Assembly: GCA_030674185.1 (NCBI GenBank)
Contig: JAPXFY010000016.1
Location: 50,781,250-50,845,249, forward strand
Direction: 5' to 3'
From: Monoplex corrugatus
Lineage: Eukaryota; Mollusca; Gastropoda; Littorinimorpha; Ranellidae
DNA length: 64,000 nt
The notes under the pieces were generated by a model. It was not told where the DNA came from. It saw only the letters and a list, made by a program, of their open reading frames with translations, and searched no databases. A program made the position numbers and the translations under genes. Position 1 is the first letter of the stretch. Every line of letters begins with the position of its first letter. This document shows positions 33,501 to 43,608 of the stretch, piece after piece.

Positions 33501-33984
33501 AGAAATCTGATTTTGTGTAATGTCCAGTGAGCCCAAATGAGCTTGGAGAGCAATGAAATATAATGGCAATTTATGAGAATAATTTACATTATAGTATTTG
33601 CATTTTGTTTTCATGGTAGTTGACAGTCTGCTATTGTCCTCAATTTTCATCAACTTTCATGTCATCTGATGCTGCTTTAAGGTCACAATGAACTTGTAAA
33701 GTACAAAATCCGGGTTTTTGTAATTACTTTTGTGAAAAAAGAATAGCTTAACCATTTTTTGTTTATTATTTTATTTCAGGTTGAGTTTTTTGCTGTGTGT
33801 GCAGGTGCATGAAAATGACCAGGCTGTTTTATGTGAGAGTGGCTGTAACTTCTGGTTTCATCGTATGTGTGTGGGACTGACTGAGGATGCTTTCCACATG
33901 CTCAAGTCAGAGGTGTATGCTGAATGGGCTTGTGATCGCTGTTTCTCGACGAAAAATGTGTCCCTGGTCAAATTCAAGCCGTAG
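28369..33984 (+). CDS. pygo: pygopus-like Wnt co-activator (PHD finger, NPF motif)
   Basis: Pygopus is a nuclear adaptor. Its PHD finger reads H3K4 methylation and binds BCL9/Legless, linking beta-catenin to transcription. Secure exons are 29961-30445 and 33805-33984, joined in phase 0 inside the PHD finger. The finger has the full C4HC3 set: YPCGVC, VLCESGC, WFHRMC and WACDRC. The protein ends SLVKFKP, very like the fly protein. Upstream lie a Pro/Asn-rich segment, the NPFDD motif expected of the N-terminal homology domain (30133-30147), then a His/Pro/Gly/Gln repeat. A one-base shift in a C-rich run (30149-30170) separates NPFDD from the rest. A possible first exon is 28369-28407. No basic nuclear-localisation stretch was found, so the N terminus is incomplete or shorter than usual. 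The linker of about 90 residues is also short compared with vertebrate PYGO1/2. Confidence 0.88.
28515..28712. repeat. CT-rich polypyrimidine tract
   Basis: A CTCT/CTGT tract with a TG run and a C-rich core near 28638-28660. It lies between the tentative and secure pygopus exons. Confidence 0.9.
28855..29165 (+). mobile_element. tRNA-Leu-derived SINE, copy 2
   Basis: The head GGTGGTTGGTTCTTTTGATA with TTGGACTCTGAATCTGATAT is degenerate. The body ACTTCAAGATCTTGTCAGCG, GCGCAGGCTCAGGGGTCTGC and CACGTATGGAATTGTTCAAG matches copy 1 well. Confidence 0.65.
29300..29615. repeat. TCA/TCC/GAT trinucleotide region
   Basis: Compound TCA, TCC and, at 29586-29613, GAT repeats. No coding role is supported. 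Confidence 0.9.
29961..30445 (+). CDS. pygo: pygopus exon with NPF motif and first half of PHD finger (frameshifted)
   Basis: The acceptor is TTTACTTTTCAG and the donor GTGGGT follows CHKE. The first frame gives TKNTLAELLPGPDPTPPPKT, an Asn-rich run and MVQNPFDD, then meets TGA at 30174. From about 30173 the next frame gives MMQSMQMHPG, repeated HPQGPHPQGP units and IYPCGVCHKE. The exon is 485 bases. Restoring one base would make it 486 and phase 0 at both ends, so a lost base is the simplest reading. Confidence 0.85.
30488..30712. repeat. (TG)n just inside the pygopus intron
   Basis: A TG array starts about 40 bases after the exon donor at 30446. Confidence 0.95.
30810..31080. mobile_element. 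foldback MITE, copy 4, right end duplicated
   Basis: It is the same family, with the inner palindrome partly deleted (GCTTCCGCAGGGGTG). The right arm TTGGTGGATAGGGTGTGGGA with GTCAAAGGGTTAAGACGCTG is repeated head to tail at 30957-31016 and 31023-31080. Confidence 0.8.
31552..31988 (+). pseudogene. piggyBac transposase, N-terminal remnant
   Basis: Two frames cover the acidic leader (SEVIEVLQTEGSDIDEHDED) and the beginning of the DDE_Tnp_1_7-type core (DFFNQFVTEDFLNSIV, then N-x-YA). A shift lies between 31728 and 31791. The sequence stops where the first catalytic Asp region should begin. Confidence 0.78.
31991..32242 (+). pseudogene. piggyBac transposase, C-terminal zinc domain remnant
   Basis: There are 83 open codons before TAG at 32240. 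KCHVCSAC, NWCKKCEVAFCDKLC and TCFQLYHSVQNY give the Cys/His pattern of the piggyBac C-terminal DNA-binding domain. Confidence 0.82.
32724..32788. mobile_element. foldback MITE, copy 5, right part only
   Basis: Only the right-hand segments remain: GGGTGAGGGAGTCAAAGGGT, then the linker TTTTTGCAGTTGGTAGATAG and GGGAGTCAAAGGGTTAA. It begins 30 bases after the piggyBac right end. Confidence 0.72.
33023..33340 (+). repeat. short dispersed repeat, copy 2, with a 3x 73-bp internal tandem array
   Basis: CCTCAAGATGATGTCTCCGC and GAATTCTGTATGCACTAACG lead into three nearly identical 73-bp units starting at 33094, 33167 and 33240 (GGTGCTATGTGATGGAGAAA to CATAAATCCATGAGCTGGT). After them comes GCCAGGTCCTGAGGTC. 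The single-unit form is at 18960-19115. Confidence 0.85.
33805..33984 (+). CDS. pygo: pygopus last coding exon (second half of PHD finger)
   Basis: The acceptor is GTGTGTGCAG. The 59 codons begin VHENDQAVLCESGC and finish SLVKFKP before TAG at 33982. They supply the third and fourth Cys, the His, and the last three Cys of the C4HC3 finger, plus the conserved Trp pair. The reading is uninterrupted. Confidence 0.93.
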   Translation: MHENDQAVLCESGCNFWFHRMCVGLTEDAFHMLKSEVYAEWACDRCFSTKNVSLVKFKP

Positions 33985-34224
33985 GGCATAGGTATATATG
34001 TGAAATTCTAGGAATTGGTGTACGTGACCGCATTATCTGCATGAAAAACATTTCATTGATCAAACCGTGGGGCAACATATCTTCGTGAACAAGTGCTACT
34101 ATCAGACTATTGGTGTTTTGTGGAAATGCATAATAATTTACAGTTTTGTACATACAAATGAAGAAGCAAAATGGCATGCAAGCTTACACATACACATAGG
34201 TGACAGACACATGTATGCATAAGC

Positions 34225-34300
34225 ATGAACACAAACACACACTCACATACACGCACACATACGCACACACACATGCACACACACACACACACACGTGCGC
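34225..34300. repeat. interrupted (CA)n
   Basis: CA repeats with CG and TA breaks lie in the pygopus 3' UTR or flank. Confidence 0.9.
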
Positions 34301-34552
34301 ATGCATGCAGAAAGACAAGTTATATGTAGAACAGCTGGATTGACTGCCAGTAAAGGTTGTACAGTTGTGCGTATATGGCTCAACGGTTCTGTTATTTTTT
34401 TGTGTAATGCAGGGAGTTTGCGTTCAGCCCTCAGGTGTGCGAAGGGTTTTGTTTGTTTGTTTTTGTGTTTTTATTTTTCTTATGACCCATTAGCTCAGTT
34501 TAAGAGTGCCATGCTCATAATGCAGGGGGTGTGAATGCAACCCTTGGGCAGG

Positions 34553-34800
34553 CCATGATTTCTGCGGGCTGGGTGGATCTTTTGATAAAGCCATAGACTC
34601 AAGATCCGGTGTCTTGAGTTCAGTCCCAGCTGGAAACATAAAAAACTGGCCTGTTTACCACTCATCTTAATGTGTCCACTGTTTTGGTGGTATCGGCTTA
34701 GTGTTTCATAGGTCTTTCTGCCCATCACTCCCACTTAAAGACCTTGCCTGTGCATGGGGTTTTGTACAGATCAGTGGGTGACATGCTTATAGAATTGTCT
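34553..34800 (+). mobile_element. tRNA-Leu-derived SINE, copy 3
   Basis: The best-preserved head reads GGGTGGATCTTTTGATAAAG, TAGACTCAAGATCCGGTGTC and TTGAGTTCAGTCCCAGC (anticodon arm and B box). The body follows with AAAAACTGGCCTGTTTACCA and ACTTAAAGACCTTGCCTGTG. Confidence 0.7.
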
Positions 34801-34834
34801 GAGTATTAGACTCTATTGTCAGTTTAATGAATAG

Positions 34835-35220
34835 CATATCTATCTATCTATCTGTATGTCTGTCTGTTTATAGATCTATCAATCAATCTATCTATCTGTC
34901 TATATCTGTCTGTCTTCTGTCTGTCTCTCTCTCTCTCTCTTTTATATATAGATATATACATATATAGATCTATATTTATCTATCTATCTATCCATCCATC
35001 TATCTGTTTCTCACTCTGTCTCCCCCTTCCTATCTTATCCATCTGTCTTATCTTTGTCTATCCATCTGTCTATCTTCCTATCTATCTAGCTATCTTTCTA
35101 TCTATCTGTCTATTTAACTATCTATCTATCATCTGGCTGGCTGTTTGTCTGTCTGTCTTCCTATCTATCTATCTATCTTTTTGTCTATCTATCTTTCTGT
35201 CTATGTGTCTATCGATGTAT
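34835..35220. repeat. TATC/TGTC tetranucleotide array
   Basis: About 385 bases of ATCT- and GTCT-type repeats with a CTCTCT and a TATATA island. Confidence 0.92.
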
Positions 35221-35329
35221 CCAACTATAGAATGATTGGATCATTGAGATGAGCAACAAGTACAACAGGAAGTTTTTATATTGCAGGCCTGAGTAAAACT
35301 GGAGACGTCATACCATGAGTGCAAGAGTC

Positions 35330-35335
35330 AATAAA
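35330..35335 (+). promoter_or_regulatory. candidate pygopus polyadenylation signal
   Basis: AATAAA lies 1.35 kb past the pygopus stop, after the long TATC/TGTC repeat. Alternative copies occur at 37011 and just after 37140. This is weak evidence in AT-rich sequence. Confidence 0.25.
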
Positions 35336-35406
35336 CTGAGCCTTGCTATAAATATTATCATCCACCGGGAGTCAAACGCTGGTCATTTACATGGCAAGCA
35401 TATTTT

Positions 35407-35584
35407 AACCCTTTGACTCTTGCACCCAGGATCCACAACTGCAAAAACTTAACCCTTTGACTCCCTCACCCTGCAGGAAGCTGGTGGATAGGGTGAGGGA
35501 GTCAAAGGGTTGAGTTTTTGCTTTGCTAGCATTGTTGACAATGCAGGATGCTGGTGGACAAGGTGCAGGAGTCAAAAGGGTTAA
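35407..35584. mobile_element. foldback MITE, copy 6
   Basis: Outer arms AACCCTTTGACTCTTGCACC and GGAGTCAAAAGGGTTAA enclose a nearly perfect inner hairpin: CTCCCTCACCCTGCAGGAAG opposite GGGTGAGGGAGTCAAAGGGT. The right linker is TTGCTTTGCTAGCATTG. Confidence 0.82.
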
Positions 35585-36224
35585 TGCAAGATCACCAGTA
35601 GGATGTTGAAAAACAATAACAAAAAAAATGAAACAACAAACATTGAAAACAATAGCAACAAACAAAGATACATACAAAGAAACAAAAAACCACCAGCAAA
35701 CAAGAAACAATGATGAAAAAAAACCCCCATCTGTGGCATAGTCTGAAGGCCGACTCCATGACCACTCCATTTTTAGCATGGTGCTCTATTCAATTGAGCT
35801 GATGTACCCTAAAAGCACGGTGACATTGTAACGCGTGTGCTTTTCATATTTTTCCAGACCAGACTAGATGTAAAGATCAGGACACATTTATTTGCATTGA
35901 GATTTGTGATAGCCAAGTGGTCATTGGACTTAGTCAGAAGTTGAAAACTTTACACTGAAAGGCTTACATCATATATATTATTGGTTATCCTGATAGACTG
36001 TTATCAACAGCAAACAAAAGTACTAGTGGTACATGTATCCTCTGCACTACTGTTGTGTTGATACCCTCATGTCAGTCATACTTGCTCTCCTATACAGAAC
36101 TTGGTCACCATGAGAGCAAAGCATGAAGGACCACAGAACCTGGGAGAAGTTTTCACCATGCTGTAAAGATGAGGATGGAGATGAAAAAGATGATATCATG
36201 AAGTTCCAGTTTATATTGAGAATG

Positions 36225-36420
36225 TCTGATAATGCTGTATTTTTCACATATTTTCATAATATATCCGGGTATCATCCAGGCTCATTGGTCGTGAAATCTC
36301 AGCAGCACTCTCATTGAAACATACATAAAGTGGATGAGACTCATGCATGTAATCCCTCTCTTCCTGAAAAGCTTCTAGTACAATCAGCTTGATAGGAGTT
36401 TGGACTCACAAATTCGTAGT
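36225..36420. repeat. dispersed repeat segment shared with 16125-16330
   Basis: CATAATATATCCGGGTATCA with TCCAGGCTC and TAAAGTGGATGAGACTCATG parallel CATAACATATCCTGACATCA and GAAGTGGATGGGACTCAACA in the copy at 16150-16280. Confidence 0.5.
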
Positions 36421-38180
36421 ATCTGGGCTTGAAAAATTCCATGTACATTTTTTTCTTTGTTGAAAATGATTATGCCTCAGATGGTGTACCCATATGTGGC
36501 ATACTGATGTTTACTTGAGTGAGTGTGTGGATGTTTTCCTGATGGGTTGACCTACAGTGTACAGGCAACATATTTTTACAGTGATAGTGCTTCATAATTT
36601 ACATTCTCCAGCTTTGGTGAGGAGAGAGAAAGAGAGAAAAAGTGCTTAAATGATTTGAAAATACAGACACCCCCCAAAAACAAACAAACAAACAAACAAA
36701 CAAAAAATGAAGTGAAAGACAGAAAAGAGAACTTTTCCTCCACAGAATTTCCACAAGGTTGGAATCTGATTTCACTGAAAGAGCCCTCATGATTGGGGGT
36801 GAGGGGTGGGGGGTGTCCTTTTAAAAGAAAAGTCCTTTTAAAAAAATAACACAGAAAAGCACATAAATTGTTCACAAAAAGTTTATTAAGTTTCTGTTGA
36901 GAAAAAATTACATTCTTTTTAACATCAGTTCACAAGCAGCAGATGACTACAACAAAATAAAATCAAACAAATGGATTTGAATGAGACCCCTGCCCCCTTT
37001 CCCTTGTGAGAATAAAGAATGAAGATGTAGAGACTGAAATGCACTCTTTCTGTTTTGGGTTTAAATCGGCAACTTGCATTCCATGATTGCACCAGACAGA
37101 ATGAATCAGATGAATGTGAACAGGTTGATAAAGCATTGTGAAAATAAAGTAACAGAAAATAACCAAGCTGATTCAAAGCAAATTTTTTTTATATACAAAC
37201 CACAGTTTGTTAAGATAAGGAATCAAATGGTGATATAACTCACAGTGAGGAGTCAAAAGAAGACCAGGAGATTTACCCAGCAGCCTTGATAACATGTTTA
37301 AATTCTGCACAAATGAAACAAAAATGTACACAGGAAATAGATGTAAAGATACATGACACATGCATACCACTCTCAGATGAAGGATAATACTGACAGTAAC
37401 AATGTGAATCATCACAGCTATCGTTATGCAATCTGGGTCATATCAGTGCCTCAGAGTATTGATATTTTTCTCCCTTTTGATCAGGAAGACAAACAGAAAG
37501 AATGGATTCTCGATGTCATTTTGATCTCTAAGTCTGACTTCTAGTAATGCAAGTGCAGAGCAGAGTGTATGGGATGCTCATAGACGTGGACAGACATTAC
37601 AATTTATATCTGTGGATTATCTGTTCATTAAGATAACTTTCCATTCAACTGGAACTTGAAGCCAGATTTATATGTTCAGCTTCACTGCAGTGATGAGGTT
37701 AATTTTTTAATCGTGTGTGTGTCTGTGTGTGTGTGTGTGGTCAACATGTGAAGGTAGAAACCACTGCAGGAAATGCTGTAGCTGGAAAGAAGCGCTCATT
37801 TCAACATGGATAAGCACTGGAACTGTCCAGAAAAGAACCTTATAAGCTTCTATTACTGTCACTTTTTTGGTGTTGTTGACAGTTGAAATTTTGCTCTCCC
37901 TTCCTTTCTTTTTCACACACAAAGAGAAAATTGATAGACCGGCTCTGCCATTCTGTCGAGAAAGTCTTTTTGTTTTCAGCTTTATTCTGTCAAAACACCG
38001 TCAAAGTTTGTCTTTTGTATTCTGTTTACTTGATCATTCAAAAGATTGCAAACACTTAATTTTGTGTTCTGTTTACTCAGTTATTTGGAAATAGTGCGAA
38101 AATAAGTAGTTTATAGTGTTTTCCCTCAGTAAATGTGGAATCCTTGAAAAGTGGTCAGCAGTATTTTTTTCCCCATAGTC

Positions 38181-38324
38181 ATAGGTTATTTATATTAGCT
38201 TCGTTCAGTTACACTTATTCTCCTATTTTCACATGTATATATCTTGTGTGGAATAGGTTATGTATATTAGCTTCGTTCAGTTACACTTATTCTCCTATTT
38301 TCACATGTATATATCTTGTATGGA
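38181..38324. repeat. tandem duplication of 72 bp
   Basis: ATAGGTTATTTATATTAGCT at 38181 and ATAGGTTATGTATATTAGCT at 38253 are followed by identical TCGTTCAGTTACACTTATTC and CATGTATATATCTTGT. Confidence 0.85.
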
Positions 38325-39557
38325 ATGGTGACTCATATAGTCTGCATTTTGATGGAATGGAGAAAGGCAGGAACTGTCAGTACCAACATATAAAGAGCCC
38401 TTCTTGGAATATATTGTGAGGGAATGGTATTCAAACAGGTATTTTGTGCATCTATAAAAGAAACATAACTGAATGGACAAAAAGCAGTTATCAGGCTCTC
38501 CCACCACACCTGTTCTCTTTCACACACATAGAATGGTACCATCATGATTTACAATTTTGGTCATGGCTATAAGTCTAGAAACAGCAGTTTCAATGAAATA
38601 CACGTGCACACATGCACATCACTCAAACTCCTAATTCTCTCTTCTAAATCAACCCTCTCCTTTTGCAAGGATGAACGGAACATTGTGAAAAAGTGAGGAT
38701 TATTTTATTTTGAAAAGTCATTCTTACATAGGCCTACAGCTATGCTTCTGTTGTTACTTGCAAGCTTACATTTAGCTTGGGTTGAAAAGTTGAAAATGAC
38801 AAGAAGGTTGTTGCTGTGTCACAGATCAACTTTCTGATCTCTCTGTGTCTTTGATTGAATCCACTGATTAAGCATCTTTCATTTACATGTACATGGTTCT
38901 TGAAATATTCTCCAAAATCACGCACACTGCAAACCTACCCTTTCTTGAGCACCGTTTCTAATTTTCCAACAGTTCTTCATGTCTTCCAATTTTGTTTTCC
39001 AGTAAATACAATTTACATATCCAAACACTGTACAAAAGTACATTTCATAATATAATAATGAGGAATACATACTTAACATGCTTCAATGTGCTGTATAAAA
39101 AATGCAGTACCTAACACACCTGATACCAATATAAAATAATTCTATACAAAATAAACAGAAATGTACAAAGCAGCAGGAACAGGAAAAAAAAACAACAACA
39201 GCCACATACATCGCCACATGTGGCCTGATCATGTAGATGGGGTATGAAAGAAGAAGAATAAAACGGCAATCCACAGTCTATCAGTAATGCTGATCATAAC
39301 ATTTCATGACAGTTAAGAATTTTACTCCACATCTAAAATCATCAGACAAGTTAATACTGTCAAAGAGTGGACGGACGCAATGTTGGCAAAAAGGATTTAC
39401 AATAAAATGAGACAAGGATGATCAGTTCTCATGATTTCCCAGCTGTTCACTGTGACATACTGTTAAGCCTCCAAACTCATTAAATGGGTTCAACTTAATT
39501 GGATTGAACTTCACGCCTCTGAATTTGTTACACAAGTTGACCTTGTCACTCCCTCAC

Positions 39558-39684
39558 TCGACCAGTTTTCTAAAGGAACTTGATATACAAGGAGAGGTAG
39601 TGAAATGGGTAAAGCAACAATTTTTCTTTAATTGTCTCCCCCCCCCCCTCTCTCTCTCTCGTGTGTGTGTTGTGTGTGTGTGTG

Positions 39685-39738
<54 letters not shown>

Positions 39739-39837
39739 CTCGACCAGTTTTCTGAAGGAACTTGATATACATGGAGAGGTAGTGAAATGGGTAAAGCAAC
39801 AATTTTTTTAAAATTCTCTCTCTCATGTGTGTGTGTG

Positions 39838-39875
<38 letters not shown>

Positions 39876-39960
39876 CTCGACCAGTTTTCTGAAGGAACTT
39901 GATATACATGGAGAGGTAGTGAAATGGGTAAAGAAACAGTTTTTTTTAAATTCTCTCTCT

Positions 39961-40016
<56 letters not shown>
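39558..40016. repeat. three tandem units of unique sequence plus TG array
   Basis: The block CTCGACCAGTTTTCTGAAGG, AACTTGATATACATGGAGAG, GTAGTGAAATGGGTAAAG, a T run, CTCTCTCT and (TG)n recurs three times, beginning near 39557, 39738 and 39874. The TG array has a different length in each unit. Confidence 0.9.
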
Positions 40017-40020
<4 letters not shown>

Positions 40021-40259
40021 ATGATAACCATTTCATTTATTTGGTTACATGGTGCAAACGGTCTATGTCAAAAGTATGCTCGCTGCACTTTACAAGAATG
40101 AATAGAATAATATTAAACTTTTATCAGCTAACAAAGAGACTGACAACTCATGAAATGAAAACAAGCATTAGGAACCACAGTAATGTAGTACTAAGACCAT
40201 AGTAACAATATTTGAAGACAGCAAAATATTATACATGAATCAAAGTATTCATAGACTCA

Positions 40260-40273
40260 CAAACAGTGAGCAT

Positions 40274-40306
<33 letters not shown>
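40260..40306. repeat. (CA)n microsatellite
   Basis: About 15 CA units after CATGTA. Confidence 0.9.
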
Positions 40307-40307
<1 letters not shown>

Positions 40308-41149
40308 AAGACGCTGAGCTGGGATACACTGATCCTATTAGACTTGTGACCCTTGACCTAAGTTGTCATCCCCTCTCTGTCTCACCTGCACATGCATGCT
40401 TAAAACAAAAATACATGACCTGTCAGTACGAAATCAGTCTTAACTGCCATTTTGGGTATTTTGAGATATACATATCACTGGAAACTGTACATTCTGCTGA
40501 TTATTTTGGTACTTGAATAAGGCTTGTACTAAAAAAATGTAGAAGTTATGTATGTTTAAGGTCATTAAGTTGTATGATGGCCATTTTGAGAAAACGGCCT
40601 CTAAAGTTTTTATGTACTCTCCTACACATTTTCTTTAAATTTCTTTATTTGGTGGCTTTGACCTAGCTTGTTTCTAATTTTAGCTGTCATTATCTGAAAG
40701 ATGCACCAAAGAGCTTTCTGTCAGTATATTACATGTGGGGGTACTGTACTGGTTATGGTTCATAATAACAGACAAAAATATGTGCTTTTGGTAGGAAATT
40801 GTGTTCTTTCTGCTGCGATCAGTTCATTAAAATACCATTTTAAATTGATTAATAATATTTTTTCAAGAAAAAAAAAGTTCTGTGGGGGATAGATTATAGT
40901 CTACAGAAATCAATTTTGAGAAAAAGTCAAACACCCCAGGTAGTCCCTTAGTCATCTTTTCAGCTCCTAGTGCTGATCTACAGACTGTGAATTAAGACTG
41001 ATTTGGTGGTGGGAGGTCACATACACATATACACACAAGGCTGCATGGCCGAAATAAAAACACAAAACAATGAATTTGAAAACAATAAAATTGGTTAGTC
41101 GTTTTTCCTCTCTCTTGCTACAAATATTTATTTATCTATTTATTACTAC

Positions 41150-41360
41150 AGAGCTCTAAACAGTTCTCTTTTTGAAGTCTTCCACTCAAAGTTTGAGAAT
41201 AGATTGAATATCTACAGAAGCCTGCCATAGAACAGTTGAACAGTTTATTTCTTAATACAGAGCTCTAAATAGTTCTCTTTTTGAAGTCTTCCACTCAAAG
41301 TTTGAGAATAGATTGAATATCTACAAAGAAGCCTGCCAAAGAACAGTTGAACAGTTTCTC
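41150..41360. repeat. tandem duplication of about 109 bp
   Basis: CAGAGCTCTAAACAGTTCTC (41151) and CAGAGCTCTAAATAGTTCTC (41260) begin two nearly identical units through TTTGAGAATAGATTGAATAT and GAACAGTTGAACAGTTT. Confidence 0.85.
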
Positions 41361-41714
41361 TTTTTACAATCTGAAATCTTTCACTGTAAAACTTGAGGTA
41401 GACTGAGCTGCTGTAACAGTTTTGGCAAATGTGTAAACTGAATCTCTTGGGTTAGGGCAAGGGACTGGAAGTACCTAAATGGTGATGTTCACATGAGTTT
41501 TTCGAGTAATACGTTACACACATTTGCACAAAAAGTTGGACTTCAGACATTCAGACATTTTGGCAACAATTACAGTCTGAGTGACAAAACCAAACAATAT
41601 GTGTAGAGTCTATATTGGTGGTTCGGTTTTGTAGCCTACATAACAAAACAAAAACATTTCACCTGTTTGTGTTTTGTACACCCCTGCCCAACCGCTTCAT
41701 TCTGCTTCTGATAC

Positions 41715-41881
41715 CATTTGTTTACAAATTCCTCAATACTGATGTTCCACAGTCAGTTGCCATTTTTTTTCAAGTATCTGGTCCTTACAACTGGAATAAG
41801 CTTCCCTGTCTATTCAAGTCTAGTGATTTCCCCCTCTGTGTGCCCACCCTCTTGTCCTTCTCCCGTCCTGTCTTGTCCTGA
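41715..41881 (+). mobile_element. possible scrap of a CR1/L2-like LINE C terminus
   Basis: A plus-strand stretch encodes FFQVSGPYNWNKLPCLFKSS, matching the VSGP-x2-WNKLP motif of the element at 25750-28075. Nothing else of the element is visible. Confidence 0.4.
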
Positions 41882-43005
41882 GTTTTTGTTGTTGCAGGTG
41901 GATGCTTTTATGAATGATGAGGGCACACTTTGATTTGATTTATATATCAAAATTTGATGCTGTATAAATGTCATTATATATTATATTCGCACTATACGTT
42001 TGTCCTTTGTTGTTGTGCTGTATCAATATCGTCTTTTTGTGCAAGTTGTCCACATCATAGTTTGCAGTATTAAGGCCAGATCATGCAACCAAAATCTGCA
42101 CAGATATTTATGAACCATGTGTCTTGGTTTTTGGCTGGTTCCAAGGAACTCTCAACCAACCAAAACCTGAGTGTCGGGCACATGTTGTGACACATGTTTT
42201 ATAGGTGTCTATCTGTACTCACAAAACGTGTGTCCCAATATGTGCCTGTTCCAAAGAACCCTCTTTTCAAACAGTGAAAAAACAGGACTGGCCAAGTTCA
42301 GTCACACCACACACTCTGACGATAGCAATGAGCGACAGCTTTGAATGAAACATGCAAATGCTGAGTACAGCAACAAGAAAATGAATACTGGCAAAAACAT
42401 TTCAACATTAAATAGATATTCAAATTTTACAACTTACACATTTACACTCACACACAGAGACTGGCCCATCAAGAACACAGAAGAACAAATGACCTATGAT
42501 CATCTTGTAACAGAAACAGAGCAGAAGTTATTCAGACTTGGGACATGAATAAATCAGTGATTCTTCCCCCCCCCACCCCCCTTTTTTTTTTTTTTTTTTT
42601 TTTTTTTCACTTTTGTGAAAAGTGGAGACTTTTGTGAATTAAAACACAGTCTGGATGTGTAGAAATAACAGATCCTACTTCTCCAGAAGATCATTCATTC
42701 TGCCTGATGAAAACTTAGGGAGAAAGCACAAGGCTAGAGCAAGTGAAAAAGTGGGCCTCGCAGTCGAGACAGTCTGACTTTATAGAATGGCAAGGAGAAC
42801 CACAATAGAACATGTCTGTCAGAACGTTGGGCCTTGATCTGTTCTTAGTAAAAATCTTGCAAGGGTTGTGCCTGGTTTGTACCACTGAAATGTCAACATA
42901 TGTGCAGACCTGCTAGTGTCTGAGCCCCCTTCATATGTCTACATGCATGGAACATCAAATACACAAACAGATCCTGTAAGCCATTTCAGTGTTTGGTAGC
43001 ATATC

Positions 43006-43310
43006 ATCATCATCAAGTGCCCTGCTGCATGGTGTTGGTGATCATGGCCCTCCATATGAACCTATCCTTTGTTTCTGCAAGTACACCTTCCACCCCCTCT
43101 GTCCTCAGCCACCCTACAAATCCGTCCAATACTTTCTCCCTGGGTCTACCTGGGGTTCTCTTTCCCTCCAGCTTTCCTGTTGTGACCAGGTGCTGTAATT
43201 CCCCTTTCCTCATAAAAACGGCCTATAAATGTTGTTTGTCTTTTCCTAATCGTCTTTATCAGATGTTTTTGTCTGCCTCCATCAAGACTCTCATTTGTTT
43301 CTTTTTGGTA
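43006..43310 (-). mobile_element. LINE fragment with GAT tail, copy 3
   Basis: The minus strand encodes [40 protein letters not shown] and WRAMITNTMQQGT, and ends in GATGATGAT (plus strand 43006-43016). Upstream, the family's ANETV/MEADK-type segment is recognisable but shifted. It is the same family as 7389-8000. Confidence 0.8.
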
Positions 43311-43409
43311 GCTTATGGAAACATAAAACTACCCAGCATACCCCAGCCCCTCTGAAAAAGGAGCATGACAGCCTGCGATGACAGGGAACTTGTCAAAGAT
43401 GGGGTATAT

Positions 43410-43540
43410 AGTTTCAGTTTCAATTCCTCAAGATGGCATACCAACACTTGGAATGAATTTCATATACACAATAACAGATGTCAAGTGATGGTTAATACAC
43501 CAATGGTGTAAGCCCTACATGCTGGTAAGGTCTGGGATAG
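43410..43540 (+). repeat. short dispersed repeat, copy 3
   Basis: AGTTTCAGTTTCAATTCCTC, AAGATGGCATACC and GGAATGAATTTCATATACAC resemble 33023-33090. It has one diverged internal unit and ends at the AT microsatellite at 43541. Confidence 0.55.
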
Positions 43541-43564
43541 GGTATATATATATATATATTATAT

Positions 43565-43607
<43 letters not shown>

Positions 43608-43608
43608 C
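43541..43608. repeat. (AT)n microsatellite
   Basis: AT runs with two TTATAT phase breaks. Confidence 0.93.
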
